A stretch of DNA of 64,000 bases from JBNKFQ01 sp050289385 (GCA_050289385.1 JBNKFQ010000281.1:41881-105880); one strand, 5' to 3'; positions 52,876 through 63,314 are shown, counted from the first letter of the stretch. Notes: generated by a model from the letters alone, not told the origin. Program-made: numbers and translations.

Positions 52876-53733
52876 CTAATCGCGCAGTTTCAGCAATAGC
52901 CCCACTCCCACCAATCCAGTCATAAAACCCAGGACATGAGCAGTATTGGCCAGGTGAATACTGAACAGGTCACTTAAGCCAAAAATCCCCATAAACATCC
53001 ACAGGATACTCATGACTACCAGGCTTTGGCTGACCCAGATATCTTTTTTGGGTGCCAGTACGAACCCTGCGGCATGGGCTCCTATCAGGGCATAAACCAC
53101 ACCAGAAAAGCCGGCAAAGCCGGGGCCGCTCATAATGAACTGCCCCAGATTACCGATCAGTGCACTACAGAATACCAGCAGGATAAAACCCGCAGGGCCG
53201 AGATACTTTTCAAGGCTACGTCCGAATATCCATAACGCCAGCGAATTAAATAGCCAATGCAGCACGCCCCAATGAAGCCAGGCCGGGGCAATTAACCGCC
53301 AAAACTGATGCTCCCTGATAATCCACTTCAAGCCTTCCATTGGATTGGCCATTTGTGGGAATGGCACAGCATAACGATCCAATATGAGAAAATACTGATA
53401 GGTATCGAACTGACCGAACCCGGTCCACAACGCCGTTACCAGCAGGCTCAACAAGAGCAGACAAATGACAGGATATCCGACAAACCGTGAAAAGACCGGT
53501 TCGCTAATAATTTCGCGTCCACGAAACCAGGACCGTACCTGGTCTTGCAAGCGGGTATCCATCAGGTACCTTTGCGCGGCATCCATCACGATAGGACGAT
53601 GAGCCGCATCGTTAACCCATACGATTTGTTTGCCGCGTTCTTCTGAAATCTGAACACCTACGCGCTGTGATTGCAGATACCGATAAAGCGGTTCGATATC
53701 GACGTCCAGGTCCAACTCGAGAACTTTTTCCAT
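52876..53733 (-). CDS. GlpG-like rhomboid family intramembrane serine protease
   Basis: A 285-residue protein with a cytoplasmic N-terminal domain (about 75 residues), then six membrane spans. The catalytic Ser is in GFAGFSGVVYALIGAH and the His in HLANTAHVLGFMTG; the oxyanion region HWGVLHWLFNSLALW is complete. It cleaves membrane segments of other proteins. Its start codon overlaps the stop of the upstream phosphoesterase (TAATG), so the two are coupled. Confidence 0.93.
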   Translation of the reverse strand: MEKVLELDLDVDIEPLYRYLQSQRVGVQISEERGKQIVWVNDAAHRPIVMDAAQRYLMDTRLQDQVRSWFRGREIISEPVFSRFVGYPVICLLLLSLLVTALWTGFGQFDTYQYFLILDRYAVPFPQMANPMEGLKWIIREHQFWRLIAPAWLHWGVLHWLFNSLALWIFGRSLEKYLGPAGFILLVFCSALIGNLGQFIMSGPGFAGFSGVVYALIGAHAAGFVLAPKKDIWVSQSLVVMSILWMFMGIFGLSDLFSIHLANTAHVLGFMTGLVGVGLLLKLRD

Positions 53734-54743
53734 TAATTATCCAGTCCGACTCCAGAGGGAATATCACGGGTAACATCGACCCAGACAAAGTTTTCCTTCT
53801 TGAGATGTTGTTCGCCAGACATTCGATAGGCAACCAATTTGCCGTACTTGACAGCACTGTAATCCAGGCAGGCTATGTTCTCGCGCACGGGGCGAGGCTC
53901 ACCGTCAAGCCAGTAATGCCCGACGAACAGCGGTTGCTCTTCTGGGCCATAGAAAACCAAGCGGGACCGCTCTTCCTCGGAGAGCGGGCGATGCATCACG
54001 TCCTCCGGTAAGCCATCAGGTTGAAACACCACGTCATCGTAGGTTTCTGGATCCAGAGCCCAGAACTTGGTACGGAAAAAGGTGCGCACATAGCCGTCGC
54101 CACTCTTCATCGACAGTCCCTTAGGTAACGGCATGTCAGTTCCCCGCAGCAAACGATCCATCACATGCCCGGCAAAACTTTCACGGACAGTGGAAGCGTG
54201 TAGAAAATCATCATCGATAATGGCATCGGGGTGCATTTCCAAAAATGGCTCAATCAGGCTGCGATCCCAGCAGGCGTGCACTACACGGAATTGTGGAGTG
54301 TCGATCAGTAACGGCAGGGTCAGGAACCATTCAAGAAAATAGTTCCATTCATGTCCGTAGTTGGCAAATTGTTCCAGGGTTTCTCGAATCACCCGTTCAT
54401 GGCGGTCTGTATGTTCGCGCAAATAGGTCTTATTACTTCCAGGTCGGGCATGGGTGCAATACCCCAGAGCATTATATTCATGGTTACCCATAACAATGCG
54501 GGCAGTGCCCTGCTCTACCATGTCGCGCACAATATGCAGGGCCTCCCGGATACGGGGACCGCGATCCACAATATCACCGACAAATATTGCCTGCCGGTTA
54601 CGATGTCGATAGACCCCATTGACCTTTTGGTAGTCCATCTTCTCCAGCAAAATGCCTAGGGTTTTCGCACACCCATGCACGTCACCGATAAAGTCAAAAC
54701 CTTCAAAGCGCTCAAACTCCGAGCCTTCGTTCATTACTGCCAT
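53733..54743 (-). CDS. Calcineurin-like metallophosphoesterase
   Basis: A 336-residue PP2A/ApaH-like phosphoesterase: FDFIGDVHGCAKTLGILLEK, VGDIVDRGPRIREAL, VMGNHEYNALGYC and a late GHYWLDGEP motif give the di-metal site. The substrate could be a phosphoprotein or dinucleotide. It begins 4 bases after the nadK stop and overlaps the rhomboid gene, making a three-gene operon. Confidence 0.92.
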   Translation of the reverse strand: MAVMNEGSEFERFEGFDFIGDVHGCAKTLGILLEKMDYQKVNGVYRHRNRQAIFVGDIVDRGPRIREALHIVRDMVEQGTARIVMGNHEYNALGYCTHARPGSNKTYLREHTDRHERVIRETLEQFANYGHEWNYFLEWFLTLPLLIDTPQFRVVHACWDRSLIEPFLEMHPDAIIDDDFLHASTVRESFAGHVMDRLLRGTDMPLPKGLSMKSGDGYVRTFFRTKFWALDPETYDDVVFQPDGLPEDVMHRPLSEEERSRLVFYGPEEQPLFVGHYWLDGEPRPVRENIACLDYSAVKYGKLVAYRMSGEQHLKKENFVWVDVTRDIPSGVGLDN

Positions 54744-54746
54744 ACT

Positions 54747-55637
54747 TCAGTACACCCCATCCTGCCTATCACTTGACCAACCCAGCTTATCCCGGCAAAT
54801 CTGGTAAAAATTGTGGTTTACCGGATGTATCAGCCGGAGTTTCTGCGGCTTCTTGCCGATAGTGACGGTATCTCCGGGTGCGCATGTTATATGAGTCTGC
54901 CCATCACAGCTGACATGAGGATAGGTTTGGTTATAGTCGCCAATAACCACTTTAATTTCGCTGTTACCATCGACAACTATGGGCCTGCTGCTCAGGGTAT
55001 GCGGAAACATGGGCACCAGTGCTACGGCGTCGATTCGCGGATGCATAATGGGTCCGCCAGCAGAGAGTGCGTATGCCGTTGAGCCTGTGGGCGTGGTGAC
55101 AATCAAGCCGTCTGAACGCTGACTGTTGACGAATTGACCTTCTATATACAGATCAAAACCAATCATCCGCGTGGATTTGCCAGGGTGCAGAACGATATCG
55201 TTGAGTCCGCACCCATAACCTATTGGCTCACCATCGCGCTTAACCGTGGCGTCAAGAAGAAAGCGGGATTCTTCAATATATTTTCCACCTAGGACCTCAC
55301 CTACCTGGGTTTCAATTTCTGCAGGCAAAATGTCGGTCAGGAAGCCTAACCGTCCCCGATTAACCCCAAGTACAGGCACATTAGAACCGGCAAGAGCACG
55401 GGCAGCCCCTAGCAAACTGCCATCCCCACCCACGACAATAACCAAGTCACATATTTCGCCCAGCATCTTCTTGCTGGATACCTGGGCACTATGGCCAGGC
55501 ATAGCGGCTGCGGTGGATTCTTCAATAATGACTGAATAGCCCTCAGAGAACAGGAAAACCTTAAGTCGCTTGAGTGTATCCACTACCTGGGAGCTTCCCA
55601 TGCGGCCGATCAGTCCGATATTTCTGAATTGTTCCAT
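54747..55637 (-). CDS. nadK: NAD kinase
   Basis: A 296-residue enzyme making NADP from NAD. The ATP/NAD motif VVGGDGSLLGAARALAG, the NE/D motif GLNDIVLHPG and the Gly-rich TPTGSTAYALSAGGPI are present. Length is close to E. coli NadK (292). It heads the operon nadK-phosphoesterase-rhomboid. AAGGGTAT lies before the ATG. Confidence 0.97.
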   Translation of the reverse strand: MEQFRNIGLIGRMGSSQVVDTLKRLKVFLFSEGYSVIIEESTAAAMPGHSAQVSSKKMLGEICDLVIVVGGDGSLLGAARALAGSNVPVLGVNRGRLGFLTDILPAEIETQVGEVLGGKYIEESRFLLDATVKRDGEPIGYGCGLNDIVLHPGKSTRMIGFDLYIEGQFVNSQRSDGLIVTTPTGSTAYALSAGGPIMHPRIDAVALVPMFPHTLSSRPIVVDGNSEIKVVIGDYNQTYPHVSCDGQTHITCAPGDTVTIGKKPQKLRLIHPVNHNFYQICRDKLGWSSDRQDGVY

Positions 55638-55814
55638 AGATACCCTTAAACCAGATTTCCCGTAATGGTAACCAACTTGGCCGGGATTGTAGAGGATTGC
55701 GCCGCAAGGGTCTGCCCAAAATAGTCAATTGCCATTTACAGGCATCGGTTTACACCAATCAAAGGCAATAAAACAAGGCTCTTCAGGCACTCATCCGGCT
55801 GCTACACTGCAGCC

Positions 55815-56780
55815 ATGAATAATACAGCCATCAATAACGCCCAACAGGCTCTGAATGACCTTCATTGGGTATTGACCAGCCCTTTGCTGGCAATACACTC
55901 TGACTATTCACCGGATATCCCTCAGGTTGACTTAACTTCAGTTACTCCGGGAAATCTATTGGCAGCACTCGCCAGCCAAAAGAGTCACTTTCTGGGGCCT
56001 TATTTCGAATCACTCTGGAAGTATGCCATTGAGCAATCCCGCAACCTTGAACTCATCTATCACGGCCTGCAAGTGAGGCGCAACAACCGGACCTTGGGAG
56101 AATTTGACTTCATCCTGCGCAACAAACGGAACAATAGACTGGTGCACCAGGAAATAGCGGTGAAGTATTACCTCGGCGTGCCTCTGCCCTCAACTCAATA
56201 CCCGGATCAATCTGCCTGGTTTGGTCCAAACTCTATTGATCGGCTGGATCTCAAACTTGCGAAACTTCTCGATCAGCAGGTACATCTGTCTGATCACCCG
56301 GAGTCGCAAGCCCATCTGACCGATTTGAACCTCGGCCAGCCTGTAAAACAAATGCTGCTGAAGGGATACCTTTTTCAACCCATGGGTGAAAGCCTACTGC
56401 TGCCGCCGTACGGCAATCCGGATGCCACACCAGGAGAATGGCTTAGCTTTGATCAACTGGAAGAGCTTGGCAAGTTGTGCAATCAGTGGCAAATACTGCC
56501 TAAATTACATTGGCTGAGCCCAGCCCAGTGCCCTGAGTCTAAGGTCTTGTCATTTCGGGAAATGGCCACCGAGTTACAACAACATCAAGGCAGGCCACAA
56601 CTGATTGCAGCAATGAAGCCTGTAGCAGGTGATTCAGGAAATCAAGTGACAGAACTCAGCGCAAAAAATAGCGGCGAACTGAGCTATAAAGAATCGCACC
56701 GGTATTTCGTGGTCAGCGAACACTGGCGCTCACATGCACTGGCTTCACTTGAAACTAATCTACTAAGCTCGTACGCCTGA
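55815..56780 (+). CDS. DUF1853 family protein
   Basis: A 321-residue protein with the DUF1853 pattern: HWVLTSPLLA near the start, GPYFESLWKYAIEQS, and the nuclease-like GEFDFILRNKRNNRLVHQEIAVKYYLG (the E...D...H...E...K spacing resembles a PD-(D/E)xK site). Members lack an assigned function. It is divergent from nadK. Confidence 0.9.
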   Translation: MNNTAINNAQQALNDLHWVLTSPLLAIHSDYSPDIPQVDLTSVTPGNLLAALASQKSHFLGPYFESLWKYAIEQSRNLELIYHGLQVRRNNRTLGEFDFILRNKRNNRLVHQEIAVKYYLGVPLPSTQYPDQSAWFGPNSIDRLDLKLAKLLDQQVHLSDHPESQAHLTDLNLGQPVKQMLLKGYLFQPMGESLLLPPYGNPDATPGEWLSFDQLEELGKLCNQWQILPKLHWLSPAQCPESKVLSFREMATELQQHQGRPQLIAAMKPVAGDSGNQVTELSAKNSGELSYKESHRYFVVSEHWRSHALASLETNLLSSYA

Positions 56781-56893
56781 CTCATAACCAGTCTCCATCC
56801 TTGTGCCACTCTAGTGTCTGCCTGGAAACCGGTGTTTCTGGCCGTACACTAACCAAGCCTGAGTTTGCGCATCACTGACGCTGACTACTCACT

Positions 56894-57874
56894 TTACCTC
56901 GAACCATCACCTCGAAGCCCCTGTAAACCTCCAGTATGAACAAATACCACCTGCCTTGTGGTAAAGGCTTGGCTCTGCGTCAATTGGAGTAGCGCCAGAA
57001 AAGCCTTACCACTATATACAGGCTCTAACGGCAAGTTTAACACCGAAGTAACACGGGTTAGGTCTGCGAGCATGGCATCATCCCAATGCCCATATCCCCG
57101 CCCTTCAAAGCCAGCTAACAGCTCCCATGATGTCCCGGATTTATCGTCAATGACTCGCACAGGCGACCTGCTGCCAGCATTGGATTCAGAATATTGTTGC
57201 AGCCGGGAAAGCCTATCTCCGATACCTTGACGCAGAGCATCAGCTGATTTGACGACAGTTATTCCCAGTAGTTTATGAGGAGATACTTCTGCCGCAAAGC
57301 CTGCCAGTGTGCCGCCACTGCCAACCGGCATCACCAGGGTTGCCGGCTCCGGCAATTGTGCGTATATCGCACTTGCCCATTCTCTAACGCCGGCAATACC
57401 CAGCGAATTACTTCCACCTTCAGGAACGACAAAAGGCTGATGATCCTGCCAAGGAGATACTGCCAGCCACTGAGGTAATTCCCCGGCCACCCATTTTTCA
57501 TCGTCTCGTTGACGGTATTCCTCCGTGGACACTGTGATCAGAGTCATTCCCCACCGTTGTGCGTCTGCAAGTGTCGGCGTCAGTTGCTTCCTCCACTGCC
57601 CCCGAATTATCCCAATAGTCGGAATGCCCATCCGCTGTCCGGCATATGCTAAGGCGTGAATATGGTTGGAGTAAGCCCCGCCAAAACTGACTACAACAGG
57701 CTTAGCCAACTGCTTGGCTGCTTGAAGGTTCAGCTTAAGTTTGTACCATTTATTCCCGGATATTTGCGGATGGATAAGATCACCACGAACAACTCGAAAC
57801 TGATATTCGCTATTCAGTAGCTTGGCCATCGCTAACGGTTGAATGATGGGAGTCGGACTTAGAGCCAGATCCAT
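56894..57874 (-). CDS. PLP-dependent D-cysteine desulfhydrase/ACC deaminase family protein
   Basis: A 326-residue fold-type II PLP enzyme. The Lys that binds PLP is in SGNKWYKLKLNL, the substrate loop is SFGGAYSNHIHALAYAG, and the phosphate-binding Gly loop is PVGSGGTLAGFAAE. It probably deaminates or desulfurates a small amino acid such as D-cysteine. It is preceded by a coiled-coil gene on the same strand. Confidence 0.9.
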   Translation of the reverse strand: MDLALSPTPIIQPLAMAKLLNSEYQFRVVRGDLIHPQISGNKWYKLKLNLQAAKQLAKPVVVSFGGAYSNHIHALAYAGQRMGIPTIGIIRGQWRKQLTPTLADAQRWGMTLITVSTEEYRQRDDEKWVAGELPQWLAVSPWQDHQPFVVPEGGSNSLGIAGVREWASAIYAQLPEPATLVMPVGSGGTLAGFAAEVSPHKLLGITVVKSADALRQGIGDRLSRLQQYSESNAGSRSPVRVIDDKSGTSWELLAGFEGRGYGHWDDAMLADLTRVTSVLNLPLEPVYSGKAFLALLQLTQSQAFTTRQVVFVHTGGLQGLRGDGSR

Positions 57875-57922
57875 TACAGATGACTATCTAACTCGTCAAC
57901 ACGCACATAAAGATGAATCAAG

Positions 57923-59320
57923 CTAATTCACCTGATGCTCTTCGCATCGATTGCTTTCACCTGATATGTAGTCAGACGGCGCTGCTACCCGGGTTAAGGA
58001 CTTGCCACAAGTGCCACGGCCGGGTTGCTTGAAATCACAGGCGGGGTGTTCATAGTGGTTGAGCCATTCGAGATATTGCTCCTCAGTGACTGAGCAGCGT
58101 TCAGCCACATAGGCCGTTGGACCGTCCATATAGCGGCGAATATCCTGGGCCGGTAAGGTAAGGTGCCCTGCTCCGGGATGGTAGACGACGAAGACCACAT
58201 CCAGTTCAGCCAACTGACCAAGAACATCGCCCTCCGCACTCTCTTCCAGCTGTTCTTTGAGCTTCATTATTTCAGCCTTGAACTGATCTTCGCGCTCATT
58301 TCGATAGTAAATTTCCGCTTCTCGGCGATCCAGCTGCTCCTTCAGAATGGTTAACTCACCCTCCATCCTCTGCTTGAGGCGATCCGCTTCGTCACCGGGC
58401 AAAGCAGCGGATAACTCTTTTTCCAGCATCGCCAGTTTTTTCTTATGTTGAGCGAGGTCGTCCTGAAGGTTCAGGAACTGATCACTGCGTTTTTGCAGCT
58501 TTGCCTTGGTTTGCTCATAAAGTACGCGACTTTGCTGAAGGCTTTGCTCCGCCTCTTGAAGCTTGTTTTTGTGGGCCTGGACTTCAATTCTATATTTGCG
58601 GGTGATTTCTTCAATTTCTGCCTGTTGCTGACTGGACAACGTTTTAATACGTAGGCGTTGCTCTTTTAGCAGACGGGCGAGCTTAACCCGATGACGCTGC
58701 TCCAGATCCTTTAACTGGGCATCCGCTTCCGCTTGGGATGGTCCGGATGCTTCAGGCATTAAAACTGGAATATCTTCATCATCGTCATTTTTAATAGACT
58801 TTTTAGCCGATCTGCCGGGTTTTGTAGGCTCCAGCACAGGCACGTCATCTTCCTGCTCGTCTTTTTGTAGTGGAACAAATTCGAACCCCAGACGATTCTC
58901 CTGCAATGCCTTTTTGATAACCTGGAAATCATTACCACCCGGCCGCATATCAGGGTCCCACAAATCACGCTGATGCCAGGAGATGGCACACTGGCTGCGA
59001 CAGGCCAGACGTATAGGACCACCACCAAGATCCGGCCCAGAACCCGAAATAGAAGCCAGACGTTTCAACGGCACATTCCACTCAGGATCAGCTAAGCCTT
59101 CTTCATCAAAATAAAGGGTGAAAAACACTAACGCCCTTGGTGCCAGCTGCTGATTTACCTGGACATATACCGCACTTATTTCGGTATCTCCAAGATCAGA
59201 CAAAGGAACAACATTGTCCAAAATAGCTTCGAACTCGCTGTAACGCATTTGTCTGGATACGTACTGATCCTCAAGAAAAAGAACCGCTTCGTATGAATCT
59301 TCTTTGGTGGGCCTTGGCAT
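57923..59320 (-). CDS. Hypothetical coiled-coil protein
   Basis: A 465-residue protein. Residues 1-165 form a compact domain (YEAVLFLEDQYVSRQMRYSE); residues 200-350 are a long coiled coil (EQRHRVKLARLLKEQRLRIK); the C-terminal 90 residues form a small domain with Cys/His pairs (HPACDFKQPGRGTCGKSL and CEEHQVN) that may bind zinc. The linker is highly acidic (KNDDDEDIPVL). I do not recognise the family; a scaffold role is possible. Confidence 0.78.
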   Translation of the reverse strand: MPRPTKEDSYEAVLFLEDQYVSRQMRYSEFEAILDNVVPLSDLGDTEISAVYVQVNQQLAPRALVFFTLYFDEEGLADPEWNVPLKRLASISGSGPDLGGGPIRLACRSQCAISWHQRDLWDPDMRPGGNDFQVIKKALQENRLGFEFVPLQKDEQEDDVPVLEPTKPGRSAKKSIKNDDDEDIPVLMPEASGPSQAEADAQLKDLEQRHRVKLARLLKEQRLRIKTLSSQQQAEIEEITRKYRIEVQAHKNKLQEAEQSLQQSRVLYEQTKAKLQKRSDQFLNLQDDLAQHKKKLAMLEKELSAALPGDEADRLKQRMEGELTILKEQLDRREAEIYYRNEREDQFKAEIMKLKEQLEESAEGDVLGQLAELDVVFVVYHPGAGHLTLPAQDIRRYMDGPTAYVAERCSVTEEQYLEWLNHYEHPACDFKQPGRGTCGKSLTRVAAPSDYISGESNRCEEHQVN

Positions 59321-59822
59321 TTTGAAATCCTGACTCGTCTACAGCAACCGGCGTAATTCATCCTGTCCGGGATACACAACTAACACATGGGCGGAAGTCT
59401 ATAAAAGCTAGCACGTTCGCCAGACCTTGTCAGTCAAGCTTTAGTGGACATCCGGATTAAAAATCGTGGGACTAAGGGGAAGCAATCCCAGACACCTGAT
59501 ACAAGTTGATCAAAGAATAACCATATTGTTGATAACAATCTGTGCTGATCTTAAAAAAATCTACAGATTAAGGCTGCCGATTATATTCAACAATTAGATA
59601 TATCCCCACCTGCTTTAGTAACTGGCCTTAATTGTTAATATATGACGGTTATAACTAGGCCATATTGCCGATATATCCGATTAAAATATATCGACGCAAC
59701 CCAGCGCTGCCTGCAACGGCACCCAATGGTGCGATATTAAATCAACGGAGACAACCTCCATCATTCGACAAAGACTATTCGATGGGACGCTATGAGGAAG
59801 GAAAAAGTAGGGAAAAGCAGAA
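59321..59822. other. Intergenic region downstream of fadH
   Basis: About 500 bases with no supported gene. A short plus frame at 59665 has no ribosome site. It is AT-rich in the middle (59520-59660) and contains the promoter of the coiled-coil gene. Confidence 0.4.
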
Positions 59823-59863
59823 TAGAAAGGCAGATGCGGCTGAATGCCACACCTGCCTTTCTA
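59823..59863 (-). terminator. Terminator of fadH
   Basis: TAGAAAGGCAG (59823-59833) pairs perfectly with CTGCCTTTCTA (59853-59863). It lies 34 bases after the fadH stop on the minus strand; a T-rich TATTCTGCTTTT follows. Confidence 0.7.
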
Positions 59864-59896
59864 TAGGTAGAATCAAATCTCAAATAATCCAGATAA

Positions 59897-61939
59897 TCAG
59901 ATTTCGGCTGCCAGTCTACTGCCCTGATTTATAGCACGTTTGGCATCCAGTTCAGCCGCCACATCAGCTCCACCAATCAAATGCACTGACTTACCAGCAT
60001 CAACCAGAGGCTGATACAACTCCCGCAAAGGCTCCTGACCTGCACAAATAATGACAGTATCCACAGGCAAACATTTGGCTTCACCATTGATGGTCAAATG
60101 GAAGCCTTCATCGTCTACTTTGGTATATTCACAACCAGACACCATTTTAACGTTACGGTGTTTCAACGATGTGCGATGAATCCAACCAGTGGTTTTACCC
60201 AGGTTCTTACCTACTTTGGAAGTCTTACGCTGCAGCAGATAAACCTCTCTTGGGCTGTCGACGGTCTCAGCTTCTACGCCATTAACTCCGCCACGGTGAC
60301 CCACCTCCAGATCAACGCCCCATTCACGCATAAAGGCACCAATATCGAGACTTGGGGACTTGCCTTCATGAGTAACAAACTCCGAAACATCAAACCCTAT
60401 ACCACCTGCACCCACTACTGCGACCTTTTGACCGACAGGTTTACGCTCAAGAAGGGCATCCAGATAGCCAATCACTTTGGGGTGATTAACGCCTTCGATT
60501 TCCGGCGTCCTGGGTACCACGCCTGTTGCCAGCAGCACTTCATCAAACTCCTTTAGGTCTTCTGCCGTCACCCGGGTATTCAAATGCACTTTCACTTGAT
60601 GCTTTTTTAACATTCGATCGAAATAGCGCAGTGTTTCGTAAAACTCTTCCTTGCCCGGTATTCGTTTAGCCACATTGAATTGACCACCGATCTTATCGGA
60701 CGCATCAAACAAAGTGACATCATGACCACGCTCAGCAGCGACGGTAGAGGCCGCCAACCCTGCCGGACCCGCACCTACAACAGCGACCCTTTTAGGCGCA
60801 GCTGTTTTTATGTAGGCCAACTCGGTTTCATGACAGGCCCGCGGATTAACCAGGCAAGAGGTTAACTTCATCTGGAAAGTATGGTCCAGACAAGCCTGGT
60901 TACAGCCGATACAAGTATTCACTTCGTCCTCAAGATCCTGCTCTGCCTTTAAAACAAACTCGGCATCGGCGAGGAAAGGACGGGCCATGGAAACCATATC
61001 AGCATCACCTTCAGCCAACACCTTTTCGGCTATTGAAGGCATATTGATGCGGTTGGTGGTGATCAACGGAATGGAGACTTCTTTTTTAAGCTTCGCAGTC
61101 ACCTTGGTAAAGGCTGCACGGGGCACCATAGTTGCGATGGTGGGCACGCGCGCTTCATGCCAACCAATACCGGTATTGATAATAGTTGCACCGGCTTTTT
61201 CAATTTCCTTGGCCAAAACAACCACTTCTTCCCAAGTGCTGCCATCTTCAATCAGGTCAAGCATGGAAAGGCGGTAAATAATAATAAAATCAGGACCTAC
61301 GCGCTCACGAACCCGACGCACCACCTCGATAGGAAGCCGGATACGGTTTTCATAATCCCCCCCCCACTGGTCTGTACGCTTGTTGGTATGACTCACAATG
61401 AACTGATTAATGAAGTAACCTTCAGAACCCATGATCTCCACGCCGTCATAGCCTGCTTCCCGAGCCAGCTTCGAACAGTTTGCATAGGCCTCAATCTGCT
61501 CATCAACTTCTTCTGTCGTTAATTCATGTGGAGTAAACATGTTGATGGGAGCCTGAATCGCTGAAGGTGCGACCAGCTTTGGATTATAGGCATAGCGACC
61601 GGCATGCAGAATTTGCATACATATCTTGCCACCGGCCTCGTGTACCGCCTGGGTAATAACTTTGTGATGTTCCGCATCTTCAGGAGTATCCATTTTGGCA
61701 GCACCTTTGGCCACGCCGCCTTCAGGATTTGGCGCAATACCGCCAGTAACAATCAGCCCCACACCACCTTTCGCCCGTTCAGCATAAAAAGCAGCCAGGC
61801 GGTTAAAGCCATTTGGCGACTCCTCAAGCCCAGTATGCATAGACCCCATCAAAGTCCTGTTACGCAGTGTCGTAAAACCCAGGTCCAAGGGGGATAAAAG
61901 ATTGGGGTATTTCTTAAACCCAGGTGCTGATTGTGACAT
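59897..61939 (-). CDS. fadH: NADPH-dependent 2,4-dienoyl-CoA reductase
   Basis: A 680-residue flavo/iron-sulfur enzyme for oxidation of unsaturated fatty acids. The N-terminal half is an OYE-like TIM barrel with FMN (GSMHTGLEE; HTNKRTDQWGGDYENRIRLP), then the 4Fe-4S motif CIGCNQACLD with a later Cys in LTSCLVNPRAC, and the FAD/NADPH domains VAVVGAGPAGLAASTVAAE and VAVVGAGGIGFDVSEFV. The length is close to E. coli FadH (672). GAGAGGAGAG precedes the ATG. It is divergent from an AraC regulator that may control it. Confidence 0.96.
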   Translation of the reverse strand: MSQSAPGFKKYPNLLSPLDLGFTTLRNRTLMGSMHTGLEESPNGFNRLAAFYAERAKGGVGLIVTGGIAPNPEGGVAKGAAKMDTPEDAEHHKVITQAVHEAGGKICMQILHAGRYAYNPKLVAPSAIQAPINMFTPHELTTEEVDEQIEAYANCSKLAREAGYDGVEIMGSEGYFINQFIVSHTNKRTDQWGGDYENRIRLPIEVVRRVRERVGPDFIIIYRLSMLDLIEDGSTWEEVVVLAKEIEKAGATIINTGIGWHEARVPTIATMVPRAAFTKVTAKLKKEVSIPLITTNRINMPSIAEKVLAEGDADMVSMARPFLADAEFVLKAEQDLEDEVNTCIGCNQACLDHTFQMKLTSCLVNPRACHETELAYIKTAAPKRVAVVGAGPAGLAASTVAAERGHDVTLFDASDKIGGQFNVAKRIPGKEEFYETLRYFDRMLKKHQVKVHLNTRVTAEDLKEFDEVLLATGVVPRTPEIEGVNHPKVIGYLDALLERKPVGQKVAVVGAGGIGFDVSEFVTHEGKSPSLDIGAFMREWGVDLEVGHRGGVNGVEAETVDSPREVYLLQRKTSKVGKNLGKTTGWIHRTSLKHRNVKMVSGCEYTKVDDEGFHLTINGEAKCLPVDTVIICAGQEPLRELYQPLVDAGKSVHLIGGADVAAELDAKRAINQGSRLAAEI

Positions 61940-62243
61940 GCCGCTCTCCTCTCAATACGATTACGAGTTATTAATTCACACGAGTTATTAATTCACAGTA
62001 GTTCGATTAATCATTCTGGCAACCTGCGGCAACCTAAATTCGCTTACTCAGGAACCATGCCCAAACATCAGTTATAAAACTGATCTGATTTGGAATACAC
62101 AGCCCGATTTGCCGGAAGCTAGTCATTCGACTTTTTATGGTGGGTTTAAGTTAGTATGATGGCAGGCGTCAAACAATATCCCTTAGCAACATATTTTTAC
62201 CCTTAAAACACACGCGGACCGCATTTTTAACGGGGCAATTATC
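61940..62243. other. Divergent control region of fadH and AraC gene
   Basis: About 304 bases with no coding frame. It begins with a perfect 17-bp tandem repeat near the fadH start and must hold both promoters. Confidence 0.55.
61963..61996. repeat. Two perfect 17-bp tandem repeats upstream of fadH
   Basis: ACGAGTTATTAATTCAC is repeated head to tail with no gap, 24 bases upstream of the fadH start codon. AraC proteins usually bind paired direct repeats, so this may be a regulator site, or a slippage product. Confidence 0.75.
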
Positions 62244-63272
62244 ATGCAATTGGGCGACATTTCAGTTAGCTACGTAGCACTAATGGCCCGTGCGCTTACC
62301 CTGCAAGGAAGCAACCCCAACACCATCATGCAGGAGTTTGGTATAACTTCTGAGGCCCTGGCCACCCCCAAAACCCGGATCAGCATTCCCAGATTTATGA
62401 GGCTTGGTCATGCACTGATAGAGCGATTTAGCGTCCCGAGCCTGGGTTTGCTGATGGGGCAACAAATTACCATTTCCCACCTTGGCTTGTCCGGCTTCGC
62501 AGGCATGACATCAACCAATCTAGCGACAGCCATCAACCTTTGGATTCATTACGAAAGACTAAGTAGCGAGAATAAAAGAGGTACCAGTCGTTTCTACCTT
62601 GAGAACGCGCTTGGCGTGGCGCAGTTTTACTCCATCAGCCCCTATAATAACTACAACTATTTTGTCGTGGACTGCATTTTGGCCGGCTGGTATCGCCTGG
62701 CTTGTTGGTTAACCGAAGAAGCAAATGTATTGCAGGAAGTGCAAATTGAATTTCCTGCCCCAGCCTATGCCAAGGAGTATGCTGCACTTTTCCAATGCCC
62801 AGTCAGGTTCAATCAGCCACGTAACGCCCTGGTGATCAAAACAGAAGCACTTGCTTACAAATCTCTTTATGCCCACCGGGCAACACATCAGGACGCTGTT
62901 GAACTATGCAACCGTGAACTGTCCGCACTATTGGGATCCCAGTCATTTGGTGAGCGAGTAAAGCAGATAGTAACCCCCCTACTTCAGCAAAAAGAAGTCA
63001 AACTCGAAGAGGTCGCCGGACAACTTGGCCTGACACCTTGGTCGCTACAAAGGAGATTGGAAAAGGAAAATAGAAGTTTCAAGGAAGTAGTGGATAACAC
63101 CCGAAAAAGCATTGCTGCTCGTTATCTCAGCGCCACAGACCTGTCTATTGGAGAAATCAGCTTCATGCTGGGGTTTTCCTCCGCTGCAGCTTTTCATCGG
63201 GCTTTTAAACGTTGGTTCGGAGTCAATCCAAAACCATATCGGCTGGCGCACCAGCTCAGAGCGAACGACTGA
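62244..63272 (+). CDS. AraC family transcriptional regulator
   Basis: A 342-residue regulator of the OruR/ArgR-like type. The N-terminal two thirds are the arabinose-binding-like PF12625 domain (LTLQGSNPNTIMQEFGIT), and the C-terminus has two HTH motifs (EEVAGQLGLTPWSLQRRLEK and IGEISFMLGFSSAAAFHRAF) ending KRWFGVNPKPYR. Divergence from fadH suggests fatty-acid or lipid-linked control. Confidence 0.93.
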   Translation: MQLGDISVSYVALMARALTLQGSNPNTIMQEFGITSEALATPKTRISIPRFMRLGHALIERFSVPSLGLLMGQQITISHLGLSGFAGMTSTNLATAINLWIHYERLSSENKRGTSRFYLENALGVAQFYSISPYNNYNYFVVDCILAGWYRLACWLTEEANVLQEVQIEFPAPAYAKEYAALFQCPVRFNQPRNALVIKTEALAYKSLYAHRATHQDAVELCNRELSALLGSQSFGERVKQIVTPLLQQKEVKLEEVAGQLGLTPWSLQRRLEKENRSFKEVVDNTRKSIAARYLSATDLSIGEISFMLGFSSAAAFHRAFKRWFGVNPKPYRLAHQLRAND

Positions 63273-63314
63273 CTTTTGCATAGGATTGCGAAGAAATCGG
63301 TACAAATAAAGACA

